Below, in pieces: positions 1 through 9,108 of a DNA stretch of 64,000 nt. Numbering within the stretch: position 1 is the stretch's first letter; the number at the start of each line of letters is the position of its first letter. The DNA is from DAIDKA01 sp036267975. Lineage in GTDB: Bacteria > Pseudomonadota > Gammaproteobacteria > Steroidobacterales > Steroidobacteraceae. The notes below the pieces were generated by a model, which worked only from the letters and a program-made list of their open reading frames with translations, did no database searches and had not been told where the DNA came from. The DNA lies in the NCBI GenBank assembly GCA_036267975.1, contig DATAVA010000020.1:4985-68984 (forward strand). Direction: 5' to 3'. The translations under genes were made by a program, and so were the position numbers.

Positions 1-2
1 AC

Positions 3-302
3 GTCGGCGGCTCGGTCAAAACGGCCAACGGTGACATCTATGTGGGACCGGGTTCGCGCATCGACGGCGGTCTGCTCGTGTACGACAACAAATTCAATCA
101 TGGCTTCGACAATTGGTTCACGCGCCTCATTTTCGGGACCAACGATGGTTTCGGGCAGCACGTGCCGATGATCATCATCGCGCCGGGAGCAGTCGTTGCG
201 GGCACTTTGCATTTTGACCGGGACGTGAAGCTCTACGTGAGCAGTCGCGCAAAGATCGGTCCGGTAGAAGGGGCCACGCCGGGTTCCTATTCGGGAGAGT
301 GA
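3..302 (+). CDS. C-terminal part of a polymer-forming / bactofilin-like surface protein (5' end outside window)
   Basis: The reading frame is open from the first bases of the window and stops with TGA at 300-302, so only about 99 C-terminal residues are visible. They contain short beta-strand turns (GSVKTANGDIYVGPGSRIDG, then PMIIIAPGAVVAGTLHFDRDVKLYVS) of the kind found in polymer-forming or bactofilin-like beta-helix proteins. I infer a secreted or envelope-associated scaffold protein, but the N-terminus that would show a signal peptide is missing. It converges on the cytochrome gene 12 bases downstream. An internal ATG at 42 is not the real start, because the similar repeat pattern begins upstream of it. 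Confidence 0.55.
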   Translation, partial: VGGSVKTANGDIYVGPGSRIDGGLLVYDNKFNHGFDNWFTRLIFGTNDGFGQHVPMIIIAPGAVVAGTLHFDRDVKLYVSSRAKIGPVEGATPGSYSGE

Positions 303-314
303 CCGCAGCGCGAC

Positions 315-1559
315 TCATTCGTGCTTTGCGCGGGCGGCGCGGACGTCCGCGGCGGCCACCGCGCTTGCCGCATGGCCCCAGCTGTTGCGCACATAAGTGA
401 CGACGGCGGCAACCTGCGCGTCGTTCAGCTGCCGCCCGAATCCCGGCATCGCCGGCGCCGTGGGTTCCGCGCCGGTCGCCGCCGTTTGCGCGCCGTGCAG
501 TACGACGTGCAGCAGCGAAGTCGGTTCTCGTGATGCTATCGAGTCCGAGCGCACGAGGTTCGGAATCAGATACGGCACACCACTGCCGTCGGGCTTGTGG
601 CAGGCGGAACATAGATCCGAGTAGATCGCAGCACCGGCCACCATGGCAGGGTCCTGCGCCGAGAGCGCAGTGTGGTGGGCCGTCGTACCAGGCTGATCCT
701 TCAGGTAGGTGGCGATTGCCGTCAAGTCCGCCTCGGTGAGCTTCGCGGTGGAATCCGTGACCACCTCGGCCATTGGACCGGCGGCGGCGGCAAATTGATT
801 GTGGCCCGTCTTCAGGTAGGCAACGATATCGTTGGACGACCAGTCGGCAATACCGCGCACGGCATCAGCCGTGATATTGGGCGCAAACCATCCCTGCTGC
901 GAATCGCCATGGAGGCTCTGCTGCGTCTTGTCGCCCCCGAGCAAGCCCTTGGGTGTATGGCAGGCCCCGCAGTGTCCGGCGCCCTGCACGAGGTAGGCGC
1001 CGCGGTTCCAGCTGTCGGACTTGCCATGGTCCGGCTTGAATTCGCTGCCATCGAAATACAGCGCGTTCCACACGCGCATGACAATGCGTTCGCGAAACGG
1101 AAACGGCAGACGGTTGGTCGCAACGTGCTGGTGAACGGGCGCAACACTCTTCAGATAGGCGTGGATCGCCTGCACGTCATCCGGGGTCAGGGTCACGAAA
1201 TACGGATAGGGCATGGCGGGGTACAAGCGCTTGCCATCCGCCCTGATTCCCTGCCGGATTGCCGCTTCGAACTGCGCATCGCTCCAGTTGCCGATGCCGG
1301 TCTCGGCGTCTGGGGTGATGTTCGCGGCCACCACCGTGCCGAACGGAGTGTGCACCGGCCGCCCACCCGCAAATGGGCGGCCACCCGCCGGATCGGTGTG
1401 GCAGGCGCCGCAGTCTGCCGCCAGCGTCAGGTAGCGGCCGCGTTGGATGTCATCGAAGTGATCCGAATCACCTCCCTGCGCGATGACGCACGCGCTGAGC
1501 AGCAGCGCTCCAGCGGTGATGAGCGCGCGCCACAGTGCGTGTGTCGTGCCTTCAGGCAT
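315..1559 (-). CDS. tri-heme cytochrome c subunit of a membrane GMC/gluconate-type dehydrogenase
   Basis: The 414-residue product has a lipoprotein-like N-terminus (LLLSAC, Cys24) and three CxxCH heme sites: C50-C53-H54, C197-C200-H201 and C317-C320-H321. This matches the cytochrome subunit of gluconate, sorbitol and alcohol dehydrogenases, which passes electrons from the flavoprotein to ubiquinone in the periplasmic face of the membrane. The gene is last in a three-gene set; its start overlaps the end of the GMC gene by 8 bases, implying translational coupling. The substrate cannot be read from the sequence. Confidence 0.88.
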   Translation of the reverse strand: MPEGTTHALWRALITAGALLLSACVIAQGGDSDHFDDIQRGRYLTLAADCGACHTDPAGGRPFAGGRPVHTPFGTVVAANITPDAETGIGNWSDAQFEAAIRQGIRADGKRLYPAMPYPYFVTLTPDDVQAIHAYLKSVAPVHQHVATNRLPFPFRERIVMRVWNALYFDGSEFKPDHGKSDSWNRGAYLVQGAGHCGACHTPKGLLGGDKTQQSLHGDSQQGWFAPNITADAVRGIADWSSNDIVAYLKTGHNQFAAAAGPMAEVVTDSTAKLTEADLTAIATYLKDQPGTTAHHTALSAQDPAMVAGAAIYSDLCSACHKPDGSGVPYLIPNLVRSDSIASREPTSLLHVVLHGAQTAATGAEPTAPAMPGFGRQLNDAQVAAVVTYVRNSWGHAASAVAAADVRAARAKHE

Positions 1560-3336
1560 GCAGGAGTGCGCCCGGATTCTTCAGATAACGCGTGCGAATG
1601 GCGTGGGCCGACCACAGGGCCAGCGCGGCCAGCGTGCCGGTGGGGTTGTAGCCGGCATTTTGCGGGAAGGCGCTCGCACCCATGACGAACAGATTCGGCA
1701 CGTCCCAGCTTTGCAGATACGGATTGATCGCGCTGGTGCCCGGGTCCGTGCCCATGATGGCACCGCCGCACAGGTGCGTGGTCTGGTAGTCCGTGATGTC
1801 ATAAGGACCTTTGCGATACTTCCTGTTCACGGTATGCGCGCCCATCGCCTGGAAAACCTCGGCGAAGCGGTCGGTCAGGAATGCATTCTGTTTGATCTCG
1901 TTCTCATGAAAATCCATCGTGATCCGGATCAGGGGGCGTCCGAATCGATCCTGGTAGGTCGGATCACGGTCGAGATACACGTCGCGATAGCTGTACATGC
2001 TGCCGTGCACCCCCGTACCTGGTTTGAGCGCACTCAGGTAGTTGTCGCGCACGGCCTGCTTCCACTGCCCACCCCAGCGGGGCGTGCCGGGGGGCACCGG
2101 GGTCGACTCAATGGGCCGCCCGTTGGTCTGCACCTGACCCATGTAACCCCCGCCTACGAATCCATGCGGGCCGTGATCGAAGTTATCGCCGTTGAATTCA
2201 TCGATGCACATGCCGATGGCACCGGAGGCGATGAACGGGTTGAAGTTGAATTTGGACTTGTCGAAGAAGCTCTCGACATCGGAGATGGTCTGGTGCGTGA
2301 AGTTGCGTCCGATCACGCCCTTATTGGCCTGCGGGTCATAGGGCGCCCCAATGCCCGACAGCAGCAGCAGCTGTACATTGAAGATGGTATACGCGGACAG
2401 AATCACCAGTTCCGCGGGCTGTTCCCATTCCACGCCACTGCTGTCGATGAAGGTGACCCCGGTCGCGCGCTTGCCCGACGCATCCACGTTGATCCGCGTG
2501 ACCTCGCATTGGTCGCGCGCGGAGAAGTTCGGCTTTCGCACCAGGACCGGCAGGAGGGTGGTCTGGGGGCTTGCCTTGGAGTAGTTCGCACAGCCGAACC
2601 ACTCGCAGAATCCGCAGTAGGTACAAGGACCCATGCGCACGCCCAGCGGATTGGTGTAGGCCTGCGAGAGGTTCCCGGACGGCTGCGGGAAGGGTTTGTA
2701 GCCCATCTCCCTTGCAGCCTTCGCGAACAGCGTATGACTGAAGGGCTGCGCCTGTGCCGGGGTCGGATAGGGTCGCGAGCGGGGGCCCTCGAACGGGTTG
2801 CCGCCCGCCTGGATCTGGCCGTTCAGATTGCCCGCGGTGCCGGAGGTGCCGCACAGATACTCGAACCTGTCGTAGTGCGGCTCGAGCTGCGCGTAAGTGA
2901 CACCCCAATCCTGAATGCTGATGTCCTGGGGCAGAAAGCGCGCGCCATAGCGTTGCGTGAGATGGCTCTTGAGCACGAAATCCGACGGCAGAAAGCGCCA
3001 TGTCTCCGCATTCCAGTGCACGCCCCCGCCGCCCACGCCGTTTGGCGGCATGAATGCACCCCACGTGCGGATGGGCAGCGCGCTCTGGTTCATCCTGTTG
3101 CGGAAAGTGAAGGTCGTCTGGCTGGGCTGCAGGAACAATTCGTGACGAATGCGGTAACGCAATTCGTCCTGGACCGTATTGGGTGCAAAGTCATCCGCGG
3201 TGTTGCGCCAGGGACCACGCTCGATCGCGACGACATCGAGTCCCTCGTCAGTGAGTTCATTGGCAAGAATCGACCCGGTCCATCCCAGTCCGATGATGAC
3301 GACGTCCTTCGCAGGCAGGCGGCGCGGCGCATTCAC
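1552..3336 (-). CDS. GMC-family FAD dehydrogenase, large subunit (gluconate 2-dehydrogenase-like)
   Basis: The 594-residue protein begins with a Rossmann FAD motif (VIIGLGWTGSILANEL, about residues 13-28) followed by the acidic end of the second strand (VVAIERG). Its C-terminus has the GMC active-site region around NAGYNPTGTLAALALW. A Cys-rich stretch CTYCGFCEWFGC near the middle is typical of the membrane-bound gluconate/fructose dehydrogenase flavoproteins, where it can hold a 3Fe-4S cluster. It lies between the small subunit (10-base gap) and the tri-heme cytochrome (8-base overlap), forming the usual S-L-C complex in a different gene order. It oxidises a sugar, sugar acid or alcohol in the periplasm; the exact substrate is unknown. 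Confidence 0.88.
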   Translation of the reverse strand: MNAPRRLPAKDVVIIGLGWTGSILANELTDEGLDVVAIERGPWRNTADDFAPNTVQDELRYRIRHELFLQPSQTTFTFRNRMNQSALPIRTWGAFMPPNGVGGGGVHWNAETWRFLPSDFVLKSHLTQRYGARFLPQDISIQDWGVTYAQLEPHYDRFEYLCGTSGTAGNLNGQIQAGGNPFEGPRSRPYPTPAQAQPFSHTLFAKAAREMGYKPFPQPSGNLSQAYTNPLGVRMGPCTYCGFCEWFGCANYSKASPQTTLLPVLVRKPNFSARDQCEVTRINVDASGKRATGVTFIDSSGVEWEQPAELVILSAYTIFNVQLLLLSGIGAPYDPQANKGVIGRNFTHQTISDVESFFDKSKFNFNPFIASGAIGMCIDEFNGDNFDHGPHGFVGGGYMGQVQTNGRPIESTPVPPGTPRWGGQWKQAVRDNYLSALKPGTGVHGSMYSYRDVYLDRDPTYQDRFGRPLIRITMDFHENEIKQNAFLTDRFAEVFQAMGAHTVNRKYRKGPYDITDYQTTHLCGGAIMGTDPGTSAINPYLQSWDVPNLFVMGASAFPQNAGYNPTGTLAALALWSAHAIRTRYLKNPGALLHA

Positions 3337-3346
3337 GACGCCACAC

Positions 3347-4075
3347 TCACTTCGGCGTCCATTCGGGCCGACCCTCGATACTCACGGGGGGATACGGATA
3401 GCGTTCGTTATGGCGCGACACCCACTCCCGATAGTCGTAGCGCGCCCCGGGAAAGCCGATCATCTTCCAGGCACACATGTCGCGATTACCGCCGTGGATG
3501 GGATCGGCAAAGAAGCCCTGCTGCACGTCCTTCAGCACCTGCTCGAAGAACAGCTTGCCATCGACGCCCTTGAGTTCGAGTGTGCTGCTCTCGAGCCGAT
3601 GCAGGATATCGTTCTGCTGCTCAGCTGCCAGTTCCACCCAGCGCTTTTCGCCGGGCAGCGTGCGGCTTTGGCGATTCAGGGCTGCGAGTCCCGCCCGGTA
3701 GAGTTCCGCAGGCGTCTGCGAACTCTGCGGTCCTTGCTGCTTGGTGCCTTTCAGGAAGGGCGGCTGCTCGTAGAGTCCCGCGAGTCGCCCGTACGGCCCC
3801 GCCAATTGGCGGTCGATGAAGACCGCACATCCCGCATCCTTGCCCCCCGGGGTCTGCGCATCGGGCGGAATGATGCGGTCCGCGAGCACTTCCACCGCAG
3901 CAGCTTCCTCGGCAGAGAAATATTTCCACCCGCCCGCAGTGACCGGGTCCGGATAGGCGCTGCTGCTGGGTTCCCACGGCAGATGACCGGCGATCAGTCC
4001 AGCACGGGCGGCAGGTTCACTGGCCAGCACCAGCGCGGTTCCGGCCAATACATCCCGTCGACGAATTCCCGCCAT
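3347..4075 (-). CDS. TAT-exported small subunit (gluconate 2-dehydrogenase subunit 3 family)
   Basis: I start this gene at the ATG at 4075, giving 242 residues. The protein then opens with MAGIRRRDVLAGTALVLA, a twin-arginine signal (RRRDVLAG) that would be buried if the longer frame from 4318 were used. The mature part (WKYFSAEEAAAVEVLADRIIPPDAQTPGGKDAGCAVFIDRQLAGPYG) matches the gluconate 2-dehydrogenase subunit 3 family. The family assists export and maturation of the FAD subunit, which has no signal of its own and travels with its partner. It precedes the GMC gene by 10 bases. Confidence 0.87.
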   Translation of the reverse strand: MAGIRRRDVLAGTALVLASEPAARAGLIAGHLPWEPSSSAYPDPVTAGGWKYFSAEEAAAVEVLADRIIPPDAQTPGGKDAGCAVFIDRQLAGPYGRLAGLYEQPPFLKGTKQQGPQSSQTPAELYRAGLAALNRQSRTLPGEKRWVELAAEQQNDILHRLESSTLELKGVDGKLFFEQVLKDVQQGFFADPIHGGNRDMCAWKMIGFPGARYDYREWVSRHNERYPYPPVSIEGRPEWTPK

Positions 4076-4217
4076 GCGCCCTCGTCCAGTGATCGACGTT
4101 AGTTTCTGCCCTGGCAACCATGAGCGGATGTCGGCGCCGATACAGAACTGACGTAGGACAAAGCGTGCTTGGAGCTTCGGGATTGCAGGGGTCGGAAGGA
4201 CCGCCTGTCGATCCGAA

Positions 4218-5381
4218 CTACGCCACGCGCATGGCGGCAATGACCTGCAGGCGTGCGGCGCGAACTGCCGGGAAAATGCTTCCCAGAATCGCGAGCACCA
4301 GCACCCACGTGAATCCAAGCAGAACGAGCTGCGGTGATACCACGCACCGGTAGACGATATCGTTCTTCATGACCTCTCGCCCGTCGAACAGCATCCAGGC
4401 CAAGGCTGCGCCCAGCAGGGCGCCGCAGCCTGCGAGTGACAGCGCTTCGAACACGATGGATCCCGCGACCGCGACGGCCTCGTAGCCGACGCCACGCAGA
4501 ATGGCCATCTCGCGCGTGCGTGCACTGACCACGCCGTACAGAATGTTCACCGAGCCGAACAGCGCGCCGATTGACATGATGGCTCCAGCGAAGAAAGCCA
4601 TGGCGGTGAAATACTGGGATTGGTCTGCCGCCAGCAGACCATTGTATTCGAGTTGTGTCTGCACCGAGACGTGCAGCGCTGGGTTGGTGGTGAGCCAGCG
4701 CTTGAACGCCGCAAACTTGGCCGGATTTTCGAGCTTGACGTGCACGCTGCCCAGCGCGGACTGGTGTGTTATCAGGGTCGCGAGCGTGTCGGCATCGCCG
4801 AAGAGCTCATCGCCCGTCACGCCCGCCGCTTCAAAGGCGCCCACGATCGGCCATGTTCCATTACGCATGATCACGGAATCGCCGACTTTCAGCCCGAAAC
4901 CGTGCTCGGCAGTGGTACCAATGACCAATTCCTGCCGGCCGGATTCGAACATACGTCCCGAGACGACCCGCAGCGGCGCCCTCATCGCAAGGCCGGCAGC
5001 CTTCATGCCACGCACATGCAAGGCGCCGCCGGAGAAAACGTGCTTCGTTGGTTGAACGTAGAGGGACAGCTCCGCATCGCCCAAGAGGTTGCCTTTTCGA
5101 TCCCGGGCTATACCGGGCGCGTCCAGGATGGTTCCAATCTGCGATCTGAGGATGCCACTGCTCGCCTCGAACCCGTTTTGAGCAGGCAATACAATCGCCA
5201 GGTCCGGCGCGGTGCCGGCGCGGAATTCGCGATTGATACCGGCCGTCACTGACAACGTCGACACCAGAACGCAAGCGACGACGGCCATTGAGAGAACGAT
5301 GGTCAGCGCAGTCGCAATGCGCTCCCGCAAGGTGGAAACGCTAAGCAGCGATAGCACCACGCTTTGACGGACAAGCGCCAT
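4218..5381 (-). CDS. ABC transporter permease, FtsX/DevC type (copy D, second pair)
   Basis: This 387-residue protein has one N-terminal membrane segment (about residues 23-45), a large periplasmic domain and three C-terminal membrane segments with the FtsX signature around GSVNILYGVVSARTREMAILRGVGY. It resembles the permease at 6728-7885 along its whole length (NREFRAGTAPDLAIVLPAQ against ARTIVAGAMADNAIVLPID), so the two are paralogues. It starts 2 bases after the stop of its partner at 5384. It would work with a HlyD-type adaptor and an ATPase, but no ATPase gene is adjacent. Confidence 0.88.
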   Translation of the reverse strand: MALVRQSVVLSLLSVSTLRERIATALTIVLSMAVVACVLVSTLSVTAGINREFRAGTAPDLAIVLPAQNGFEASSGILRSQIGTILDAPGIARDRKGNLLGDAELSLYVQPTKHVFSGGALHVRGMKAAGLAMRAPLRVVSGRMFESGRQELVIGTTAEHGFGLKVGDSVIMRNGTWPIVGAFEAAGVTGDELFGDADTLATLITHQSALGSVHVKLENPAKFAAFKRWLTTNPALHVSVQTQLEYNGLLAADQSQYFTAMAFFAGAIMSIGALFGSVNILYGVVSARTREMAILRGVGYEAVAVAGSIVFEALSLAGCGALLGAALAWMLFDGREVMKNDIVYRCVVSPQLVLLGFTWVLVLAILGSIFPAVRAARLQVIAAMRVA

Positions 5382-5383
5382 AA

Positions 5384-6565
5384 CTAGCGCGCGGCCAGGG
5401 CGTCAGGGACGCTCTGGTGCCGCAGCTTCAGAAGGGGAATGACGCTACTCGCGGCCGCCAACAGCAAGGCAAGTCCAAACGTCCACACCAGTACCAGTAG
5501 CCTTGGCATTGGAGCCGTCAGGAACGTAACCAGAACCTGCGGTAAGAAGTGTCTGCTCCATTGTTCCAACGCGCCGGCAAAAGCAGTGCTCACGGCCGCA
5601 CCGAGAATGCAGGGAATCACGGCCTCCAGAAACACCAGATACACGAGGTGGACGTGGTGAAACCCTATCGTCTGCAGGATCGCGAACTCAGGTACACGCT
5701 CGCGAACCGAGCGGGCGGTCGCATTGCCGATCAGGAGCAGGATCATGGCCAGCCCCGCGCCGGCGATGGCAAACGTCAGCGCCGCCGTGCTGACACCGCG
5801 GTTGACATAGGTCTGTTCGTTTACGCGCTTGGGAATCGTCATCGTGGACATGCCGGAGTTGGCAAACTTCTGGTCGATCTCGCTGCTGATCTGCATGGCG
5901 CGGCTCCCATCCGTTATCGCCACTTCGTATCCGTATCCCCAGTTGCGCACGTCCAGGGGCGCGGCATTTTCAAAATATTGGAGATTGCCGAGAATGAATC
6001 CCTCGGGTCCCGATCGGTTCCAATCCTCCGGGACAATGCCGAGTACGTGAAACTCCCAGCTGTTCCCCCCGTCAAGCCGGCTTCCGGGTTCCGTAATGAT
6101 GGTAAATGAATCATCCTTCGCCAGATGCCACTTCGCCGCTGCTTTCGCGCTGACGATGATTCCCAAAGGCATCGCAGACAGCTGGTTCCACAGTACCGGC
6201 GTTATCGGACCCTCGGACCAGACGGTCCGCATTCCGTCGTCAACGAATTCAACGCCGACGGTGTCGTGCGGGTCCACGTGGTACCCGGAAAACCCGTGGG
6301 ACGCCGCCACTGCCACGACACCATCGATGCGCGCCAGCTGTGCGCCGAGGGCGAGCGGAAAATTGAACGGCGGAGCAAGATTGTGAAAGCGGGAGGTCAC
6401 CCACAATCGATCCATCGGCGCACGTTCCACTATCTGACGTACCGTCAGATTGACGCCGATCATCACCGTGAGAAGCGTGAATGCAGCGGTGATCGCAAAG
6501 AACGTCAACAGGCATTCTGCAGGCTTGCGCCATAGCGCCGACCACACCAGTGGCAGGTACTTCAT
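5384..6565 (-). CDS. ABC transporter permease, FtsX type (copy C, second pair)
   Basis: The 393-residue protein begins MKYLPLVWSALWRKPAECLL, nearly the same as the permease at 7882-9066 (MKYWPLIRSALLRRPAEAVL). It has the MacB-like periplasmic domain between an N-terminal membrane segment and three C-terminal ones (FAIAGAGLAMILLLIGNATARSVRERVPEFAILQTIGF). It is separated from the upstream permease gene by 162 bases with no recognisable gene, and from the downstream one by 2 bases. The pairing C-D repeats A-B and indicates a tandem duplication of a two-gene permease unit. Confidence 0.88.
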   Translation of the reverse strand: MKYLPLVWSALWRKPAECLLTFFAITAAFTLLTVMIGVNLTVRQIVERAPMDRLWVTSRFHNLAPPFNFPLALGAQLARIDGVVAVAASHGFSGYHVDPHDTVGVEFVDDGMRTVWSEGPITPVLWNQLSAMPLGIIVSAKAAAKWHLAKDDSFTIITEPGSRLDGGNSWEFHVLGIVPEDWNRSGPEGFILGNLQYFENAAPLDVRNWGYGYEVAITDGSRAMQISSEIDQKFANSGMSTMTIPKRVNEQTYVNRGVSTAALTFAIAGAGLAMILLLIGNATARSVRERVPEFAILQTIGFHHVHLVYLVFLEAVIPCILGAAVSTAFAGALEQWSRHFLPQVLVTFLTAPMPRLLVLVWTFGLALLLAAASSVIPLLKLRHQSVPDALAAR

Positions 6566-6727
6566 GCTGGCCTTTCATCCGCTCTTTACGTGCGATAAGG
6601 CGAGGCTGCTCAGACCCGACGGTAGCGCGGAAGCAGCAAGGGGTTCGCGAGAATGCAACGAACGGCGGGTCTCACGGCTCGACCGGTGATTTACGGCATA
6701 CGAACGCAACGCACCATGCCCGTCGCA

Positions 6728-7885
6728 CTATGTAGACCGCAGCGCTTCAACTACCGGCAGTCTGGCAGCGCGAAGGGCCGGGAGAAAACCGCCGATGACG
6801 GCCAGAATCGCGGCCGCGCTCAATACGAACAAAATCATCGGCACCGAAATGTGCAGCTCGAATATGGCACCGCCGCCGATGGCGCGCATTTTGTTGAACA
6901 CCGCCCAGGCGATCGCGCTGCCGGCCATCGCGCCGATCATCGACAGAAAGACAGTTTCCAGAATCACTGACGATGCGATGGGCGCCGGGCTATAACCAAT
7001 CGCTCGCAGGGTACCGATTTCGATCGTGCGGGCCTCCACGGCCGAGTACATGATTTGAACCGAGCCGAGAAGCGCGGCGGCGGCCATCATGCATCCGACG
7101 ATGTAGGCAAGCATGGCGAAAAATCTTGTCAGACCGTAGGCAGAGCGCGCGAGATAATCAGACTGCCGTTGCGCCTGGACCGACAACGCCGGATTTGCGG
7201 CGAGCCATTGTTTGAATGTTTCGAATGCCGCGGGGCCCGTCAGAGCGACCAGTACCGAGCCGTATCCGGTCGTTCGTCTTGCCGATGATACTGTGTCGGC
7301 GTCCGCCAGCAGCTCGCTTTCGGTGGTGCTGCCGTTGGCCGAGAACTCGCCGACGATGGGCCACTCGCCATTCGGCAGGATCAGTTTCGTCCCGACCTTG
7401 AAACCAAACACTGCCTCTGCGGCTCTGCCTACAATCAGTTCCTGCAGCCCTTTGCGAAACATTCGCCCTGCGATGATTGAAAACTGTGGCCGCAGGGCGG
7501 TGCCGGCCGTACCAATGCCACGCAAGATTAGCGATCCTTCCGCGAAACCCTCAGCCGGAGGCAGGTAAGTAATGGTCTCCGCGCTGGCCAGGGGGTTGCC
7601 ATCCGGTCCATTGGCGATTCCAGGAGCGTTCATTATCGTACCGATTGCACTTCGCGACAGCTCGTCGGTGTAGTCAACTTGCGCATCGATAGGCAGCACG
7701 ATCGCATTATCCGCCATGGCACCTGCCACGATGGTTCGCGCGAGTCCCGCAGAGAGCGATAGCACGGCGAGGGAGACGCCCGCAACGCAACTCATCCCGA
7801 TCACGATGACCAGAGATGATCCGAGCCGCTGCCGTAAGCTCAGGAAACCGATGCGACATGTAACAATTTGCTGACGCAGTATCAT
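6728..7885 (-). CDS. ABC transporter permease, FtsX/DevC type (copy B, first pair)
   Basis: The 385-residue FtsX-type permease has a leading membrane segment (SLVIVIGMSCVAGVSLAVLSL), a periplasmic domain of about 220 residues and three C-terminal segments carrying VQIMYSAVEARTIEIGTLRAIGY. Its ATG overlaps the stop of permease A by 4 bases (ATGA), so translation is coupled and the two probably form a heterodimer. The closest relative in the window is the permease at 4218-5381. The start at 7885 fits the domain layout. Confidence 0.88.
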   Translation of the reverse strand: MILRQQIVTCRIGFLSLRQRLGSSLVIVIGMSCVAGVSLAVLSLSAGLARTIVAGAMADNAIVLPIDAQVDYTDELSRSAIGTIMNAPGIANGPDGNPLASAETITYLPPAEGFAEGSLILRGIGTAGTALRPQFSIIAGRMFRKGLQELIVGRAAEAVFGFKVGTKLILPNGEWPIVGEFSANGSTTESELLADADTVSSARRTTGYGSVLVALTGPAAFETFKQWLAANPALSVQAQRQSDYLARSAYGLTRFFAMLAYIVGCMMAAAALLGSVQIMYSAVEARTIEIGTLRAIGYSPAPIASSVILETVFLSMIGAMAGSAIAWAVFNKMRAIGGGAIFELHISVPMILFVLSAAAILAVIGGFLPALRAARLPVVEALRST

Positions 7886-9066
7886 CGAACTCGACCATTA
7901 ATTGCAGCCGCAACATCGAGTCTCCTGAGCAGCAGAACAGGCATGACAGATCCGGCAAAGGCGATCAGCAATGCCAGGGCGAGCGCCCACTCTAGGGTGG
8001 CCATTGTCACCGTGGCATGCGGCACGCTCGCCAAGGCTTGGGGAATGTATCGTTGGGGAACCGCGGCGAAGAGTGCCGCAAAGCCGGTACCCACGATTGC
8101 GCCCACGCAGCACGGGATCGCGGCCTCTACCCATACCAGCCACATCACGCCCGAATCGGTGTATCCCATGGCCTTGAGGGTTGCGAACTCAGGAATGCGT
8201 CGACGCACTGACTGGGCGATGGAGTTGCCGGTCAGGAACACGATCATGAACAACCCGGTTGTTCCAATCCCCCACGTCATGGATGCGAGTGATACCCCAG
8301 TCCGCACCATGGCTTCGGCGGCAGCCCTGGCAGGTATGCTCAAGGTCGGCGTACCTGAGTTGGCATACCGGTGATCTATTTGTCTGGCGATTGAAGCCGC
8401 ACGCTTGGGGTCCTGCACCGCCACCCGGAAGCCATCGACATAGCCGCGGCTCGCGCGCGAACGGGCATTCTCCGTGTAGCGGTAATTTCCGAGAATCAGA
8501 CCGCCCTCTCCCCAATCCGGTAGGTCCGGCAGAACCTCCACCACCTGGAACGCCCAGCTGGTGTTGCCGTCATCCCGAACGTCCCTGACCTGCCGCGCCC
8601 CCGTGGAGAGATGAAATACGTCGCCCCTGCGCAGTCCCAGATTCGCCGCAGCCCGCTTGGTGATCAAGACGCCGGTGCCGGCGGCAAATAATCCGCTCCA
8701 CTGCGCTTGGCTGATGCGTGCTTCCGCCATGGAGATACGCATTCCCTCGTCCACGGTATTCACGCCTAGTCCATGGCGGGAATCGTTGTAGCGACCATTG
8801 AGCCAGCGAAACGCGCCGACTCCAGTGACGCCGTCAATGGACCTGATCTGTTCCTCCAGCGCGATAGGCAATCCGTAGCGGGTTTCAAAGCGCGCATTGA
8901 CATATAGGCGGTCCGCGCGCACCGCATCAACGACACGGGTCTCGGTCGCAGCCAGCGCAATCATGAAGCCGAACAACGCGAAACCGGTCGTGACGGCCAG
9001 GAGGATGAGGACTGCTTCGGCCGGTCGTCTCAGCAGCGCCGATCGGATCAGCGGCCAATACTTCAC
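7882..9066 (-). CDS. ABC transporter permease, FtsX type (copy A, first pair)
   Basis: This 394-residue protein is the first permease after the adaptor gene (42-base gap). It has an N-terminal membrane helix, a MacB-type periplasmic domain and a C-terminal FtsX block (GLFMIVFLTGNSIAQSVRRRIPEFATLKAMGY) with three helices. It is paralogous to the permease at 5384-6565. Together with the adaptor and outer-membrane protein it should form a tripartite envelope-spanning exporter driven by a cytoplasmic ATPase. The ATPase is not encoded here. Confidence 0.88.
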   Translation of the reverse strand: MKYWPLIRSALLRRPAEAVLILLAVTTGFALFGFMIALAATETRVVDAVRADRLYVNARFETRYGLPIALEEQIRSIDGVTGVGAFRWLNGRYNDSRHGLGVNTVDEGMRISMAEARISQAQWSGLFAAGTGVLITKRAAANLGLRRGDVFHLSTGARQVRDVRDDGNTSWAFQVVEVLPDLPDWGEGGLILGNYRYTENARSRASRGYVDGFRVAVQDPKRAASIARQIDHRYANSGTPTLSIPARAAAEAMVRTGVSLASMTWGIGTTGLFMIVFLTGNSIAQSVRRRIPEFATLKAMGYTDSGVMWLVWVEAAIPCCVGAIVGTGFAALFAAVPQRYIPQALASVPHATVTMATLEWALALALLIAFAGSVMPVLLLRRLDVAAAINGRVR

Positions 9067-9108
9067 GTCGTTTCGGCGCCGATGGAAACGCGTGCCACGC
9101 TCTGATCC

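Noticed and set aside
6566..6727. Additional sigma-54 promoter before the second permease pair
   Set aside because: TGGTGCGTTGC on the minus strand has the wrong GG-to-GC spacing (6 instead of 10).
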